From: Segatella copri
Lineage (GTDB): Bacteria > Bacteroidota > Bacteroidia > Bacteroidales > Bacteroidaceae
Assembly: GCF_019249655.2 (NCBI RefSeq)
Contig: NZ_CP137557.1
Span: forward strand, 1,299,001 to 1,363,000
Length of the DNA: 64,000 nucleotides
Reading direction: 5' to 3'
Below, one piece after another: positions 42,388-52,236 of the stretch (position 1 is its first letter; each line of letters starts with the position of its first letter). The notes beneath the pieces are model-generated. The model was given only the letters and a program-made list of their open reading frames with translations, made no database searches and was not told the DNA's origin. Both the position numbers and the translations under genes were made by a program.

Positions 42388-44076
42388 ATGGCATATAAAA
42401 AAGGACAAGATAGACGACAGAGGGTTCTTTTCCCTGATTGCATTGACGAGTATGTAGAGGCTGACGCCCCTGTTCGCTTGTTTGATGCTTTTGTCGATAA
42501 TCTCAAAATGGATGAACTGGGATTCGTCCGCAGTACTCCTGCAGAGACAGGTACTCCTGGATATGATCCTCGCGATCTCCTCAAACTCTATATTTATGGT
42601 TACTTCTATCAGGTACGTTCCTCTCGCAAACTTGCTCGTGAGTGCAAGTGTAACGTAGAGGTAATGTGGCTGCTCAACAAGCTGACTCCTGACTTTCGTA
42701 CAATCTCCGATTTCCGCAAGGACAACAAGAAGGCTATTACTAAAGTTTTTAAAGAGTTCAACAAGTTTTGTATGGGACTGAAGCTCTTTTCCAAGTCGTA
42801 CATCTCTATTGATGGAAGCAAGTTTAAGGCTGTAAATGCTAAAGACAACAACCTTACTCTAAGCAAACTCGATGACCGAATCAAGCGTCTTGATGAACAT
42901 ATTTCAATCTATATGGAAGAACTTGAAGCATACGATCATGAGGAAGGACGCAGGCTCTCTAAAGATGAGTTGCAACGTAAGCTTGATGTTTGCAAGGAGC
43001 GCAAGGAACGCTATGAGGGATACCGTGATACACTTGAGAAAAGTGGTGAAAGCCAGATTTCCTTAACCGATCCTGATTCCCGACTAATGAAAGCCAACGA
43101 AGGCTTTTGTGTCGGTTATAATGTGCAAACTGCAGTTGATGCGGAGAGCCATATGATAGCAGGCTTCCTGGTAACCAACAGTCCAACAGACCATGGTCAG
43201 CTTACAAGCGTAGCATCTGAGGTGAAAGCCGATTATGGTGTTGACGTTCTTGAATCAACTGCAGACAAGGGGTACGAGTGTCCCGAGGATCATGCAGATG
43301 CATTGGCTAATGGTATCGTACCAAATGTCATCCAACGTGATGGCAGCTGCACGGAGCAGGTTCAGTTTGACTATAACGAAGCTACCATAACTGACGAACA
43401 AAAGTCAAGTACTAATCCAGAAGATTTGAAGGCATGTCTTGAAGCAGCAGTCATACCGGAAGCCTACAAGGATTTTTTAACCGATGCACAGATTGTAGAG
43501 GTCAAGGAGTACACTTCTGATGTAGCAGAGTCTGCTGTACTGAAGATGACTCCCGGGCAGATGCGTGCCAAGGCTCTTGAAGGATACTTCGTGAGGGATG
43601 CCGAACGCAATCTTGTCTATTGTCCGCAAGGAGAAATCCTGAGGCAAAAGTCTATCAAAAGAAACGGTATGATCCGCTATTGCAACAAGCTTGCATGTAA
43701 AAAATGCAAGTGCAAGTGTACCATCCAGAAGTTCAAGGAGGCAGACTTCAACAAAGACACCTTGATAAAGGCAACCGAAGCAAAACGCAAGCAACTCAAA
43801 GAAGAGAATAAGGACAAGCCAAAACCTCCAAGAATGAAGATCGTGAAGAAGGTTGTCCGTTACGTTTTACATCTAGATCAGAACAAGATGGACAATCGCA
43901 AATGCCTCTCCGAGCATCCTTTTGGAACCATGAAGCGAGCACTTGGGCAATACTACTTTTTACTGAAAGGCAAACTGAAAGTAACTGCTGAGATGGGTCT
44001 CTTTTGCCTATCTTATAACCTTCGTCGTGCCATATCTCTCAAAGGTGTACCTGCTTTGATTGCTTCTCTTGGATAA
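42388..44076 (+). CDS. IS1182-family transposase
   Basis: The protein has 562 residues. N-terminal part VLFPDCIDEYVEADAPVRLF and the following RDLLKLYIYGYFYQVRSSRK belong to the IS1182 (DUF772) start. DDE residues fit SIDGSKFKAVNA, ESTADKGYEC and the late EHPFGTMKRALGQYYFLLKG. A Cys-rich insert (KLACKKCKCKC) is usual in this family. A -7 box TATCTTTG at 42360-42367 precedes the gene. Terminal inverted repeats could not be fixed by eye, so element limits within about 42230-44170 are open. It separates the pyruvyltransferase from the rest of the polysaccharide genes. Confidence 0.88.
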   Translation: MAYKKGQDRRQRVLFPDCIDEYVEADAPVRLFDAFVDNLKMDELGFVRSTPAETGTPGYDPRDLLKLYIYGYFYQVRSSRKLARECKCNVEVMWLLNKLTPDFRTISDFRKDNKKAITKVFKEFNKFCMGLKLFSKSYISIDGSKFKAVNAKDNNLTLSKLDDRIKRLDEHISIYMEELEAYDHEEGRRLSKDELQRKLDVCKERKERYEGYRDTLEKSGESQISLTDPDSRLMKANEGFCVGYNVQTAVDAESHMIAGFLVTNSPTDHGQLTSVASEVKADYGVDVLESTADKGYECPEDHADALANGIVPNVIQRDGSCTEQVQFDYNEATITDEQKSSTNPEDLKACLEAAVIPEAYKDFLTDAQIVEVKEYTSDVAESAVLKMTPGQMRAKALEGYFVRDAERNLVYCPQGEILRQKSIKRNGMIRYCNKLACKKCKCKCTIQKFKEADFNKDTLIKATEAKRKQLKEENKDKPKPPRMKIVKKVVRYVLHLDQNKMDNRKCLSEHPFGTMKRALGQYYFLLKGKLKVTAEMGLFCLSYNLRRAISLKGVPALIASLG

Positions 44077-44181
44077 TGACCTGTAGGGATCAATACCATC
44101 GAAAAACACGCTCTATTAGTGTTCATATCGGCCATTTTAAGCCCTTATGACGAATTGTTTAACATAAACTAAAATTTTAAG

Positions 44182-44844
44182 ATGAAAAAAGATATGCCCT
44201 TAGAGGGACTTAGGTGGAGTCGTGATAGCGGTTCTGCCCTCTATGATACACCCCAAAACGGCCGTTCTCGGACGGGCTGGGGGGCAATAAATCTCCTTCA
44301 TAATAAGTGGTTTAGATTGAAACTGAAAAAGGCAAATCCAAAGGAAAGAGCAGAGTTGATGAGAGATAAATTTTATTATCTTGGTAAAAATGTAGAACTT
44401 TATACCATCAATTTTGGAACAGAACCTTATCTTGTTAGCATACATGATAATGTAATAGTTGCTGCTGGAGTTAATTTTGTCAATCATGATGTTAGTGTAT
44501 TCAATGTGGCAAGATTGCTAGGACTAAGGCGTGGTGATATTGATAAAGTGGGCAGTATTGAACTATTTGAGAATTGCTTCATAGGTACAAGTACTATTTT
44601 AATGCCAAATTGCTCCGTAGGTAAGAATTCTGTAATTGCTGCAGGTAGTATTGTAACCAAGCATGTTCCAGACAATGAAGTTTGGGGTGGTATTCCTGCC
44701 AAGTTTATAATGACGACAGAGGAGTATGCCCATAAGCTGAAAGAAAAGTCGCATGAGTTTCCATGGATGCCTTTAGAGAAGAAGAATAAAATGAGTGAGA
44801 GTGAGCTAATTCGGGCTCGCCAACAATATTTTTTTGAGAAATGA
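44182..44844 (+). CDS. Hexapeptide acyltransferase with an atypical N-terminus
   Basis: The protein has 220 residues. Beta-helix repeats at about 65-180 (FVNHDVSVFNVARLLG with the likely catalytic His, SIELFENCFIGTSTILMPNC, SVGKNSVIAAGSIVTKHVPD) identify a WcaF/Vat-like O-acetyltransferase. The first 35 residues (GLRWSRDSGSALYDTPQNGR) are Gly/Ser/Arg-rich and unlike the family. The GC-rich bases there, directly next to the IS1182 insertion, suggest that a new 5' end was created. A natural start may be further in, for example near MRDKFYYLGKNVELYT. Confidence 0.72.
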   Translation: MKKDMPLEGLRWSRDSGSALYDTPQNGRSRTGWGAINLLHNKWFRLKLKKANPKERAELMRDKFYYLGKNVELYTINFGTEPYLVSIHDNVIVAAGVNFVNHDVSVFNVARLLGLRRGDIDKVGSIELFENCFIGTSTILMPNCSVGKNSVIAAGSIVTKHVPDNEVWGGIPAKFIMTTEEYAHKLKEKSHEFPWMPLEKKNKMSESELIRARQQYFFEK

Positions 44845-44938
44845 TATACGATGACTTGTAAGTTTATTGGACTGTATGATTCTGATTAATCACGTGAATA
44901 GGCATTAATAGTTTTAGACAAGTATTTTGAAATTAAAT

Positions 44939-46081
44939 ATGAAACGAACATTAATAGTAGCTACGACCTCATACGCAGGTATGGGACCATATGTAAGTGA
45001 GATAGTAAATACATTTTCTCCACAAGATGATGTGTATTTTTTCTTTCATGATTATGAAGACGATTTTTTTAGGAAGAATATTAAAAAGGAACTGCATAAG
45101 AAAAGCGTGTTTTATAAAAAAGCAAATTCGGCATTAAATAAGCTTAAAGAATTATTATTTAATTCGGAAGGTTATGATTGGTTAATTTCCGAATTATGTA
45201 AAGAATATGAAATTCAGCTTGTGCATTATATTAATGGTATTCCTACAGTTAAAATGCAACGTAAGCTTCAATCTATGGGGATTCATGTTCTTTCTACAGT
45301 TCATGACTTAGAACCACATGAAGCAAAGAAAGCATGGTACAAGATGCTAAGACAACGTATAAGCTATAAAAGATTGAAGGAAAATCTTATTGAAGCGAAG
45401 TGTTTAGTAACAAATAGTGTCGAGCAATATCATAATTTGAAAAAAAAATTTCCAGATAAACAGGTGTCTTATCATTCTTTCCCTTCTTTAGTATCTAAAG
45501 GTATTCTAGATGGGCATGTGGTGCCGAAAGAATTAAAAGAATTAGATAAACCTTATATTCTTTTTTTTGGTCGTATAGAAGCTTATAAAGGTATTTCTCT
45601 TTTATATCATTCTTTTATGGAATGTGAAGAACTACAAAAAAAGTATTATCTGGTTGTTGCCGGAAATGGGGAGCTTGGTTTCGAACGAATGAAAAATGAT
45701 TCTAATGTGAAGTTTATTAATCGTTATATTTTGGATTCCGAGATTGCTTATATGTATCAAAATGCCAAGTGTGTAATTTATCCATATATTTCGGCAACGC
45801 AAAGTGGTGTGCTTTCTTTAGCCTTTTACTATCGAACTCCTGTTCTTGCAAGTGATGTGCCATTTTTTAAGAGTATCATTGATGTATCGCAAGGTGGTTT
45901 GCTATTTAAAAATGGAGATAAAGATGATTTAATTAGAAAGCTTCTTTGTTTGTTGGGACAGGATAATATCGAGATGAAAAGGAAACAAGAATTATATTAT
46001 AGTACCCATTTTAATGAAAAAGCGATACGTACTTCGCTTTTGAAAATATATTCGTTGGAATGGAACGAGAAATATATGTAG
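44939..46081 (+). CDS. GT4-like glycosyltransferase
   Basis: The protein has 380 residues from ATG 44939 (a TTG four codons upstream is less likely). GT-B fold features: N-terminal TLIVATTSYAGMGPYVSEIV, LSTVHDLEPHEAKKA, and C-terminal donor-binding PYILFFGRIEAYKGISLLYH, then VVAGNGELGF and CVIYPYISATQSGVLSLAFY (the GT4 'E-x7-E'-like region). It adds a sugar to the repeat unit. Intergenic sequence on both sides is AT-rich; spacing to the next gene is 53 bp. Confidence 0.82.
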   Translation: MKRTLIVATTSYAGMGPYVSEIVNTFSPQDDVYFFFHDYEDDFFRKNIKKELHKKSVFYKKANSALNKLKELLFNSEGYDWLISELCKEYEIQLVHYINGIPTVKMQRKLQSMGIHVLSTVHDLEPHEAKKAWYKMLRQRISYKRLKENLIEAKCLVTNSVEQYHNLKKKFPDKQVSYHSFPSLVSKGILDGHVVPKELKELDKPYILFFGRIEAYKGISLLYHSFMECEELQKKYYLVVAGNGELGFERMKNDSNVKFINRYILDSEIAYMYQNAKCVIYPYISATQSGVLSLAFYYRTPVLASDVPFFKSIIDVSQGGLLFKNGDKDDLIRKLLCLLGQDNIEMKRKQELYYSTHFNEKAIRTSLLKIYSLEWNEKYM

Positions 46082-46134
46082 TTTTTTGAGTTTATGCATA
46101 ATATATTTTTTAAATATAAAACAGAATTTCGAAT

Positions 46135-47478
46135 ATGAAAACAGTTATTACATACGGAACATACGACCTTCTCCACCAAGGCCATATTAACCTTCTTCGT
46201 CGAGCAAAAGAACTTGGCGACTATCTGATTGTGGGTGTTACCAATGATAGCTTTGATCGAGATAGAGGTAAATTAAATGTCCGCAATAATGTTTTGGAAC
46301 GTGTGGAAGCTGTTAAAGCTACTGGGTATGCAGACAAGATTATTATAGAGGATTATGTCGGTCAGAAAATCGATGATATACAAAAATATAACGTTGACAT
46401 ATTCGCTATAGGTTCGGATTGGGAAGGAAAATTTGATTACCTTAATGAATTCTGTGAGGTTGTTTATCTACCACGAACTCAAGGTATATCATCTACAATG
46501 CTTCGTAACGAATCGCAGGATGTTGTAAAGGTTGGGGTTATCGGTTGTGGTCGAGTAGCAGATAGATTTCCTTCTGAAGCATCTGTAGTTAGTGGAGTTG
46601 ATGTTGTTGCTGCTTATGATATTGATGAGACTAATTGCAAAAAATATGTTTTGAAGCATGAAAATGTAATTGCTTGTAAAAATACAGAGAAATTATATAA
46701 TTCAGTAGATGCAGTATACGTTGCAACTCCTCATCTTTCTCATTACCAAGATATTAAAGACGCAATTTTGGCTCATAAGCATGTGCTTTGTGAAACTCCA
46801 TTAGTCTTAGAAAAGGCTCAGGCACAAGAGCTGTATCAGTTGGCTGAAGATAGTGGGGTTATTTTGATGGAAGCAAACAAAACGGCTCATTGCCCTGCTT
46901 TTAATCACTTGATGGTTATCATTAAGTCTGGTTTGATAGGTGATGTGGTTGACATAGAAGCTTCTTTGTCACAACTTTTAGATAAGAATGGTCGTGAATT
47001 TGATCCTAAGCAAGCGGGTGGTTCCATGTATGAGGAAGGAAGTTATCCATTATTACCTATAATCAAGTTGATGGGTATCAATTATGAAAATTTGAATCTT
47101 TATTCTCGTATGGAGAATGGAATTGATATTTATACTCGTGGCGTCTTCCATTATCCTAAAGCTACTTGTTCTTTTAAAGTAGGATTGGGTGTAAAAACTG
47201 AAGGATGCTTGGTGATTTCAGGAACCAAGGGATATGCTTATGTGCCAGCACCATGGTGGAAGACGGATTATTTTGAGTTGCGTTATGAAAACCAAAACGA
47301 TAATAAAAAGTATTTCTATAAATGGGATGGTTTTGGTTTGCGTTATGAGATACAGGAATTCATCAGTTGTATAGTAAACAAACGTTTCTCTTCTGCCCGT
47401 TTGCGTAGAAAAGAGAGTATTTGCATGGCACAAGTGATGGAACAATTTATGAATCGAAAAAACTTTTTTGAAATTTAA
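46135..47478 (+). CDS. TagD-like cytidylyltransferase fused to Gfo/Idh/MocA oxidoreductase
   Basis: The protein has 447 residues. Residues 1-130 are a glycerol-3-phosphate cytidylyltransferase-type domain: [20 protein letters not shown] with the HxGH motif and the terminal [13 protein letters not shown]. Residues about 137-447 are an NAD(P)-dependent oxidoreductase: [45 protein letters not shown] (the E-K/T-P motif of Gfo/Idh) and [11 protein letters not shown]. The fusion suggests that one enzyme oxidises or reduces a polyol phosphate and activates it with CTP. A class V aminotransferase follows 11 bp downstream, so the product may be a CDP-amino-polyol. Domain calls are firm; product is inferred. 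Confidence 0.85.
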   Translation: MKTVITYGTYDLLHQGHINLLRRAKELGDYLIVGVTNDSFDRDRGKLNVRNNVLERVEAVKATGYADKIIIEDYVGQKIDDIQKYNVDIFAIGSDWEGKFDYLNEFCEVVYLPRTQGISSTMLRNESQDVVKVGVIGCGRVADRFPSEASVVSGVDVVAAYDIDETNCKKYVLKHENVIACKNTEKLYNSVDAVYVATPHLSHYQDIKDAILAHKHVLCETPLVLEKAQAQELYQLAEDSGVILMEANKTAHCPAFNHLMVIIKSGLIGDVVDIEASLSQLLDKNGREFDPKQAGGSMYEEGSYPLLPIIKLMGINYENLNLYSRMENGIDIYTRGVFHYPKATCSFKVGLGVKTEGCLVISGTKGYAYVPAPWWKTDYFELRYENQNDNKKYFYKWDGFGLRYEIQEFISCIVNKRFSSARLRRKESICMAQVMEQFMNRKNFFEI

Positions 47479-47489
47479 ATATTATTGAT

Positions 47490-48563
47490 ATGATTAATTT
47501 CACAGTAGGTCCTGTACAGTCTAGTGAAGCTGTACGAGCAATAGGTGCAGAACAAGTACCTTATTTTAGAACATCGGAATTTTCTGATGTTATGTTTGAG
47601 AACGAGAGACTCATTAAGAAGTTTGCAAAAGCTTCTGATGATTCTAAAGTCGTATTCTTGACTTCTTCAGGTTCTGGAGCGATGGAGACAGCTATCATGA
47701 ATACCCTTACACCAAATGATAAGGCTTTGGTAGTGAATGGTGGTAGTTTTGGTCATCGTTTTGTTGAATTGCTAGAACTTCATCATGTTCCTTATACGGA
47801 AATCAAGCTAGAACATGGTAAGGCGTTAAAAGCTGAGCATCTTGCTCCATATGAGGGACAAGGATATACGGCTTTCTTGGTTAATAAGCATGAAACCTCA
47901 ACGGGTGTTCACTATGATATGAACTTGATTAGTGATTTTTGTAAGCGTAATCAGCTTTTCTTGATTGTTGATTGTATTAGTACATTCTTGGCTGATCCTT
48001 TTGATATGAAGGAGTTGGGGGCTGATATTATGATTACTGGTAGTCAGAAAGCGTTGGCTTGTCCTCCTGGTATTTCTGTAATGGTACTTTCTCCAAAGGC
48101 AATTAATCGAGTTAACAATACTAAGTGTGTATGTCAATACTTTGATTTGAAGATAGCATTGAAGAATATGGAACGTGGGCAGACTCCTTGGACCCCAGCT
48201 GTTGGTATTCTTCGCCAGATTAATGCTCGTTTGAAAGAGATAGACGCTAATGGTGGTGTTGAAGGAGAAATAGCTAGAATCGGTGCTTTGGCTTCATATT
48301 TCCGAGAGAAAATAAAGGATTTGCCTTTTGAAATTGTATCAGAATCTTTATCGAATGCAGTAACACCGCTTCATCCTACAACCGCTTCAGCTTACGATAT
48401 CTTCTTGAAAATTAAGGATGAGTATGGTATGTGGATTTGTCCTAATGGAGGTGACATGAAAGATACAATTTTCCGTGTCGGACATATTGGTGCATTGACG
48501 AATGAAGATTATGATAAGTTAATTGCAGCATTCTATGATTTGAAAAAAAATGGTATTATTTAA
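47490..48563 (+). CDS. Class V PLP aminotransferase (PhnW/alanine-glyoxylate type)
   Basis: The protein has 357 residues. [19 protein letters not shown] is the usual start of PhnW/AGXT-type enzymes. [17 protein letters not shown] binds the PLP phosphate, [15 protein letters not shown] holds the pyridine-binding Asp, and [19 protein letters not shown] holds the Schiff-base Lys. It would aminate a small keto or aldehyde substrate. Placed directly behind the cytidylyltransferase-oxidoreductase fusion and before a glycerophosphotransferase-like gene, it probably makes the amino group of a CDP-linked polyol. Phosphonate genes (PEP mutase) are absent, so 2-aminoethylphosphonate metabolism is unlikely. 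Confidence 0.82.
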   Translation: MINFTVGPVQSSEAVRAIGAEQVPYFRTSEFSDVMFENERLIKKFAKASDDSKVVFLTSSGSGAMETAIMNTLTPNDKALVVNGGSFGHRFVELLELHHVPYTEIKLEHGKALKAEHLAPYEGQGYTAFLVNKHETSTGVHYDMNLISDFCKRNQLFLIVDCISTFLADPFDMKELGADIMITGSQKALACPPGISVMVLSPKAINRVNNTKCVCQYFDLKIALKNMERGQTPWTPAVGILRQINARLKEIDANGGVEGEIARIGALASYFREKIKDLPFEIVSESLSNAVTPLHPTTASAYDIFLKIKDEYGMWICPNGGDMKDTIFRVGHIGALTNEDYDKLIAAFYDLKKNGII

Positions 48564-48573
48564 ATAAGGTAAG

Positions 48574-49731
48574 ATGATTAACAATGTCAGATTAAAGAAG
48601 ATGCTGAAGAGTCTTGTTTTTCCCATCTTCACTCAAATAAATAAGATTATACCAAAGGATGAGAATTTGGTGTTGTTATATTCAGCCAATAAGGGGGTTG
48701 TCTTTTGTAATCTTGTTTTAAGAGATTATTTACTCCGAAATCGCTTTGATAAAAAGTATAAAATAGTTTGTGGCATAGAAAATATGTGCTATGCTGATGA
48801 TACTGAAAATGTAACGTTTGTTAGTGGAGTTAAATCTGTGTGGACTTTTTTGCATGCAAAACATGTTTTTTATACTGCGGGTCAGCTTCCTATCAAGCCT
48901 TCAAGAAAGCAGTGTGTAATTCATATGCAGCATGGTAATGAGGATTTTAAATCCATGGGAGCAAACACTAAAATTAATAATGGGGACGAATTCTTTTTTA
49001 CTTATATGATTATTTCATCAGACTTGAATATAAAGGTTAATGCAAGGGCATATAAGTGCAAAGAAGAAAATATTGTTGGTCTAGGAGACCCAATGTGTGA
49101 TAAGTTGCTGACCGTTCCACAAAATGTTTATGATTTTAGTAAATATAAGAAAGTCCTTTTATGGGTACCAACATTCAGACAATCGGATTATTTAAATTAT
49201 AATGATTCTCATTTAGATACATTAATACCTCTTTTTGCAGATGACGATTATGAGAATTTGAATAAGTTGCTTGCTAAATATAATATTCTTCTTATAGTCA
49301 AGTTGCATCCTGCTCAGAGTGCACCTAATGGGTGTCAACGTCATTTTAGTCATCTAAGAGTATATTCTCATGATGAGTTTATAAAGACAGAATATGATAT
49401 GTATACATTGATGGCACATGCAGACGGATTGATAGGTGATTATTCCTCAGCGTCTTTACAGTATTTACTATTGGATAGACCAGAGGCCTATGTTGTACCA
49501 GATCTAGAAGACTATAAAAATACTCGTGGTTTTGTGTATGATGATCCCGAAGCATATATGGGAGGACATATTGTTAAAACAAAAAAGCAATTTGAACAAT
49601 TTATAGATGATTTTGCTAATGAGCGAGATATTTATAAAGATAAGCGTCATTGGGTTTGTAATCAGATTTTTAAATATAAAGATGCAAAAAGTTGTGAGCG
49701 TATCGTTAAACTTAGTGGAATGAGTTTATGA
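48574..49731 (+). CDS. CDP-glycerol glycerophosphotransferase family protein (second copy)
   Basis: The protein has 385 residues. Family motifs: CVIHMQHGNEDFKSMGANTK (the position of the catalytic His), LLWVPTFRQSDYLNY, LLIVKLHPAQSA and GLIGDYSSASLQYLLLDRPE. Only weakly similar to the copy at 33809, so it probably has a different donor or acceptor. Its place after the fusion enzyme and aminotransferase suggests it transfers the resulting CDP-activated unit. Ends with a 4 bp overlap onto the next glycosyltransferase gene. Confidence 0.82.
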   Translation: MINNVRLKKMLKSLVFPIFTQINKIIPKDENLVLLYSANKGVVFCNLVLRDYLLRNRFDKKYKIVCGIENMCYADDTENVTFVSGVKSVWTFLHAKHVFYTAGQLPIKPSRKQCVIHMQHGNEDFKSMGANTKINNGDEFFFTYMIISSDLNIKVNARAYKCKEENIVGLGDPMCDKLLTVPQNVYDFSKYKKVLLWVPTFRQSDYLNYNDSHLDTLIPLFADDDYENLNKLLAKYNILLIVKLHPAQSAPNGCQRHFSHLRVYSHDEFIKTEYDMYTLMAHADGLIGDYSSASLQYLLLDRPEAYVVPDLEDYKNTRGFVYDDPEAYMGGHIVKTKKQFEQFIDDFANERDIYKDKRHWVCNQIFKYKDAKSCERIVKLSGMSL

Positions 49732-50810
49732 AAAAAGTATTAGTAATTATTACAACTGCATTTTCTCCTGTTGGTGGGTTAGCTACGGTGATGATGAATT
49801 ATTATCGTGTATTAGATAAGTCAAAGATTCAAATTGATTTTGCTTCGACCAATGAAATCGATTCTTCATTGCTTTCTGAAATATCAGCTTATGGTAGTAA
49901 CTATATTCAACTACCAAGAAGAGGAAATGTTTTGAAGTATTGGAATGCTGTTCGGGTTCTTTCAAAGAATTATAATATTCTTCATGTTCATGCTAATAGT
50001 TCTACAGCTTTAATCGAACTTTCTGCTGCTATTGCAGCAGGAGTTCCTAAGCGTATTCACCATAATCACACAAGTAAAACTCAGCATCCGTTTATTAATG
50101 CTGTTTTACATCCTTTCTTTATGCACTCGTTTACAGATGCAATCGCTTGTTCTCAATTGGCTGGAGATTGGTTATTTGGAAAGAATAACTATAAGATTTT
50201 GAGAAATGCAATAAATATAGCTAAGTTTGAATATAATAATGATGCACGTGTACTTATAAGAAATGAGTTTGGCATAAAAGAAGAGGATTTTGTTGTTGGG
50301 CATATTGGCAAATTCATGGATGCAAAGAATCATGAGTTTTTGATAAAGGTATTTGCTGAATATCATTTGAAGCATTCTAATTCTAAATTGCTTCTTGTTG
50401 GTGATGGCGAATGGCGTTCGAAAGTTGAAACCTGGGTCGCTGATAGTGGCTGTGCTGATTCTATAATTCTAGCAGGTTTACGTTCTGATATTCCAGCTAT
50501 TGTTCAAGCCATGGATATTTTTGTTTTTCCATCGATATATGAAGGCATGCCATTAACAGTGCTTGAGGCTCAGGCTTCTGGCCTTCCATGTTTGATTTCA
50601 TCTAATGTGACGAATGATGTTAATATTGGTCAAGATGTAAAGATGAAGGATTTGGCGGATGGGGTTAAGGATTGGGCAGACTCAATAGATTCTTTTGATT
50701 ATGCAATAAGTCGTGAGGTAAGATGCCATAATAATTATGAGTTAATTACCAAGGCTGGGTATAACATAGAGAATGAAGCAAATGAATTGCTGAAGATTTA
50801 TAATGGATAA
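49728..50810 (+). CDS. GT4 family glycosyltransferase
   Basis: The protein has 360 residues with a GT-B fold. TTAFSPVGGLATVMMNYYRV is the acceptor-side glycine loop; NILHVHANSSTALIELSAAI and KRIHHNHTSKTQHPF follow. The donor domain shows VVGHIGKFMDAKNHEFLIKV, KLLLVGDGEWRSKVE and VFPSIYEGMPLTVLEAQASG (E-x7-E). Very similar in layout to EpsF-like retaining transferases. It adds a late sugar of the repeat unit. Confidence 0.87.
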   Translation: MKKVLVIITTAFSPVGGLATVMMNYYRVLDKSKIQIDFASTNEIDSSLLSEISAYGSNYIQLPRRGNVLKYWNAVRVLSKNYNILHVHANSSTALIELSAAIAAGVPKRIHHNHTSKTQHPFINAVLHPFFMHSFTDAIACSQLAGDWLFGKNNYKILRNAINIAKFEYNNDARVLIRNEFGIKEEDFVVGHIGKFMDAKNHEFLIKVFAEYHLKHSNSKLLLVGDGEWRSKVETWVADSGCADSIILAGLRSDIPAIVQAMDIFVFPSIYEGMPLTVLEAQASGLPCLISSNVTNDVNIGQDVKMKDLADGVKDWADSIDSFDYAISREVRCHNNYELITKAGYNIENEANELLKIYNG

Positions 50811-50824
50811 AACTTAAAGATAAG

Positions 50825-51547
50825 ATGGGTAATACTTTAGCGCAAAATAAAATTAATCAATTTATTTTAAGAATAGATCTCTTAGATGATAGAGGTCTAA
50901 AGTTTGATATGATTGTTCCTGAAATTGAAAAAATGTTTGATAGTTACAAATCAGAGATGGAGCATAATTTAAATATTCTTGTAGAAGAAGAAAATCTGGA
51001 AAAAAGAGATTTTGTAAATTATGTATTTAATTCCTCTGATGGAACAACATTAAAACTGCAAACTCGAGAAAAAGCGATTGTTTTTGAAACAAATCACTAT
51101 TTAGATAATTCTATATATAAAGAACGATTAAATGTTTTAATTGGAATGATAATGACTGCTGTGGGAGATCAAGTCACAGCAAGACGAATAGGATTAAGGT
51201 ATGTGAATTCTTTTCCATGTGCAAAAGTTGCTGATGTGCGAAAAGTCTTAAATTTGACTTATGGAGCAACTGTTTCAAGTATATTGAAGTCAGAACAGTT
51301 GACAAGAGCAATTGTTTTGGAAGAATACCAACATGAGGATTGTTATGCTAGAGTGCAATATGGAATTCCAAATAAGTTTTATCCGTCACTAATCAAATCT
51401 TTAGATTTATTGTTGGATATTGATGTCTTTCAAGCAGGAGCTCAATTTATTACAGACTGGGCAGAGTCTGTTAAAGTTTGCAATCATAAAGCCTTTGAAG
51501 TTTTTCGCCTATTTATAAAAGAGGATTATTTGGGAAAATTAAAATAG
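50825..51547 (+). CDS. TIGR04255-family-like protein
   Basis: The protein has 240 residues. The layout (N-terminal strand NQFILRIDLLDD, central VFETNHYLDNSIYKERLNVL, RRIGLRYVNSFP, and C-terminal HKAFEVFRLFIKEDYLGKLK) matches the TIGR04255 family of sporadically distributed bacterial proteins of unknown function. It is out of place between glycosyltransferase genes. Two further small genes follow without a gap (51549 and 51667), giving a three-gene cassette that looks inserted into the operon. Possibly a toxin-antitoxin or defence unit; no catalytic motif seen. Confidence 0.6.
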   Translation: MGNTLAQNKINQFILRIDLLDDRGLKFDMIVPEIEKMFDSYKSEMEHNLNILVEEENLEKRDFVNYVFNSSDGTTLKLQTREKAIVFETNHYLDNSIYKERLNVLIGMIMTAVGDQVTARRIGLRYVNSFPCAKVADVRKVLNLTYGATVSSILKSEQLTRAIVLEEYQHEDCYARVQYGIPNKFYPSLIKSLDLLLDIDVFQAGAQFITDWAESVKVCNHKAFEVFRLFIKEDYLGKLK

Positions 51548-51548
51548 T

Positions 51549-51701
51549 ATGGCAGATAATTATATAGATGTTCCACAAGATATTAATACTGAAAATCCTG
51601 TTTTTATAGATAAAGACACAATGAAGCCGAAACGTCTTGTGAAAATATACGAAATAAGTCAGGAATATGTCGATTACAGCAAAAATTCAAAAACCGATTG
51701 A
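51549..51701 (+). CDS. Small protein, 50 residues, between TIGR04255-like and 184-residue genes
   Basis: The ATG lies 1 bp after the preceding stop and the 3' end overlaps the next gene by 35 bp. The product (MADNYIDVPQDINTENPVFI, then KPKRLVKIYEISQEYVDYSK) is acidic at the start, basic in the middle. No family recognised. The overlaps on both sides support real, coupled translation. Confidence 0.5.
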   Translation: MADNYIDVPQDINTENPVFIDKDTMKPKRLVKIYEISQEYVDYSKNSKTD

Positions 51702-52221
51702 AAGAATCTCTCAATGTGATATTTTTAAGGATGTTGACGTTGTAGAGTATGTGAAAGAAACTGAGGGAAAAGTTATTGTTTCAACATTGCATTTCCCTAT
51801 GGTAATTTGCCTAAATCAAGATTGTGATTTGAATAGTGATTTTCGAGATAAACAAGAAGAACATTCAAATAAAAATTGTAGATTACTTCATTTGATTGTT
51901 GCTCCAATTTTCAATTTTGACGAATTCCTAAAAGGAGAACATTGGGGAGACTTATTTATGGTTGCTCCTCATATGAAAAGAAAAGATACAGCAGTAAAAA
52001 AAATCATGAATAATGATGAGCCACGATTTCATTTTTTACATTTTGATGAAAATCAAAATCTTCCAGATTACATCATTGATTTTAAGCATTTTTTTACCAT
52101 AAGTACGGATTATTTATATTTAAACATTGATAAACGCTTATTTTCACTTGCAGATTTGTATAGAGAAAAAATTACTCAACGTTTTGCATTCTTTCAGTCC
52201 CGAATAGGACTTCCTGATTAA
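51667..52221 (+). CDS. Hypothetical protein, 184 residues, cassette partner
   Basis: Starts within the 50-residue gene. The protein has a Cys/Asp-rich ICLNQDCDLNSDFRDKQ element and LLHLIVAPIFNFDEFLKGEH. The QDCD region resembles proteins that sit beside TIGR04255-like genes in other bacteria, but I cannot name a domain with confidence. No membrane segment. It is the third gene of the inserted cassette and precedes the WecG-type gene by 15 bp. Confidence 0.5.
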   Translation: MSITAKIQKPIERISQCDIFKDVDVVEYVKETEGKVIVSTLHFPMVICLNQDCDLNSDFRDKQEEHSNKNCRLLHLIVAPIFNFDEFLKGEHWGDLFMVAPHMKRKDTAVKKIMNNDEPRFHFLHFDENQNLPDYIIDFKHFFTISTDYLYLNIDKRLFSLADLYREKITQRFAFFQSRIGLPD

Positions 52222-52236
52222 AATAAATAGAAAAAT

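Noticed and set aside
42230..44170. Inverted repeats for the IS1182 element
   Set aside because: No convincing matching ends were found by eye in the flanks; only the transposase gene is annotated.
44279..44284. Six-G run in the 44182 acyltransferase as a phase switch
   Set aside because: The tract is short and the gene is in frame; no evidence of switching.
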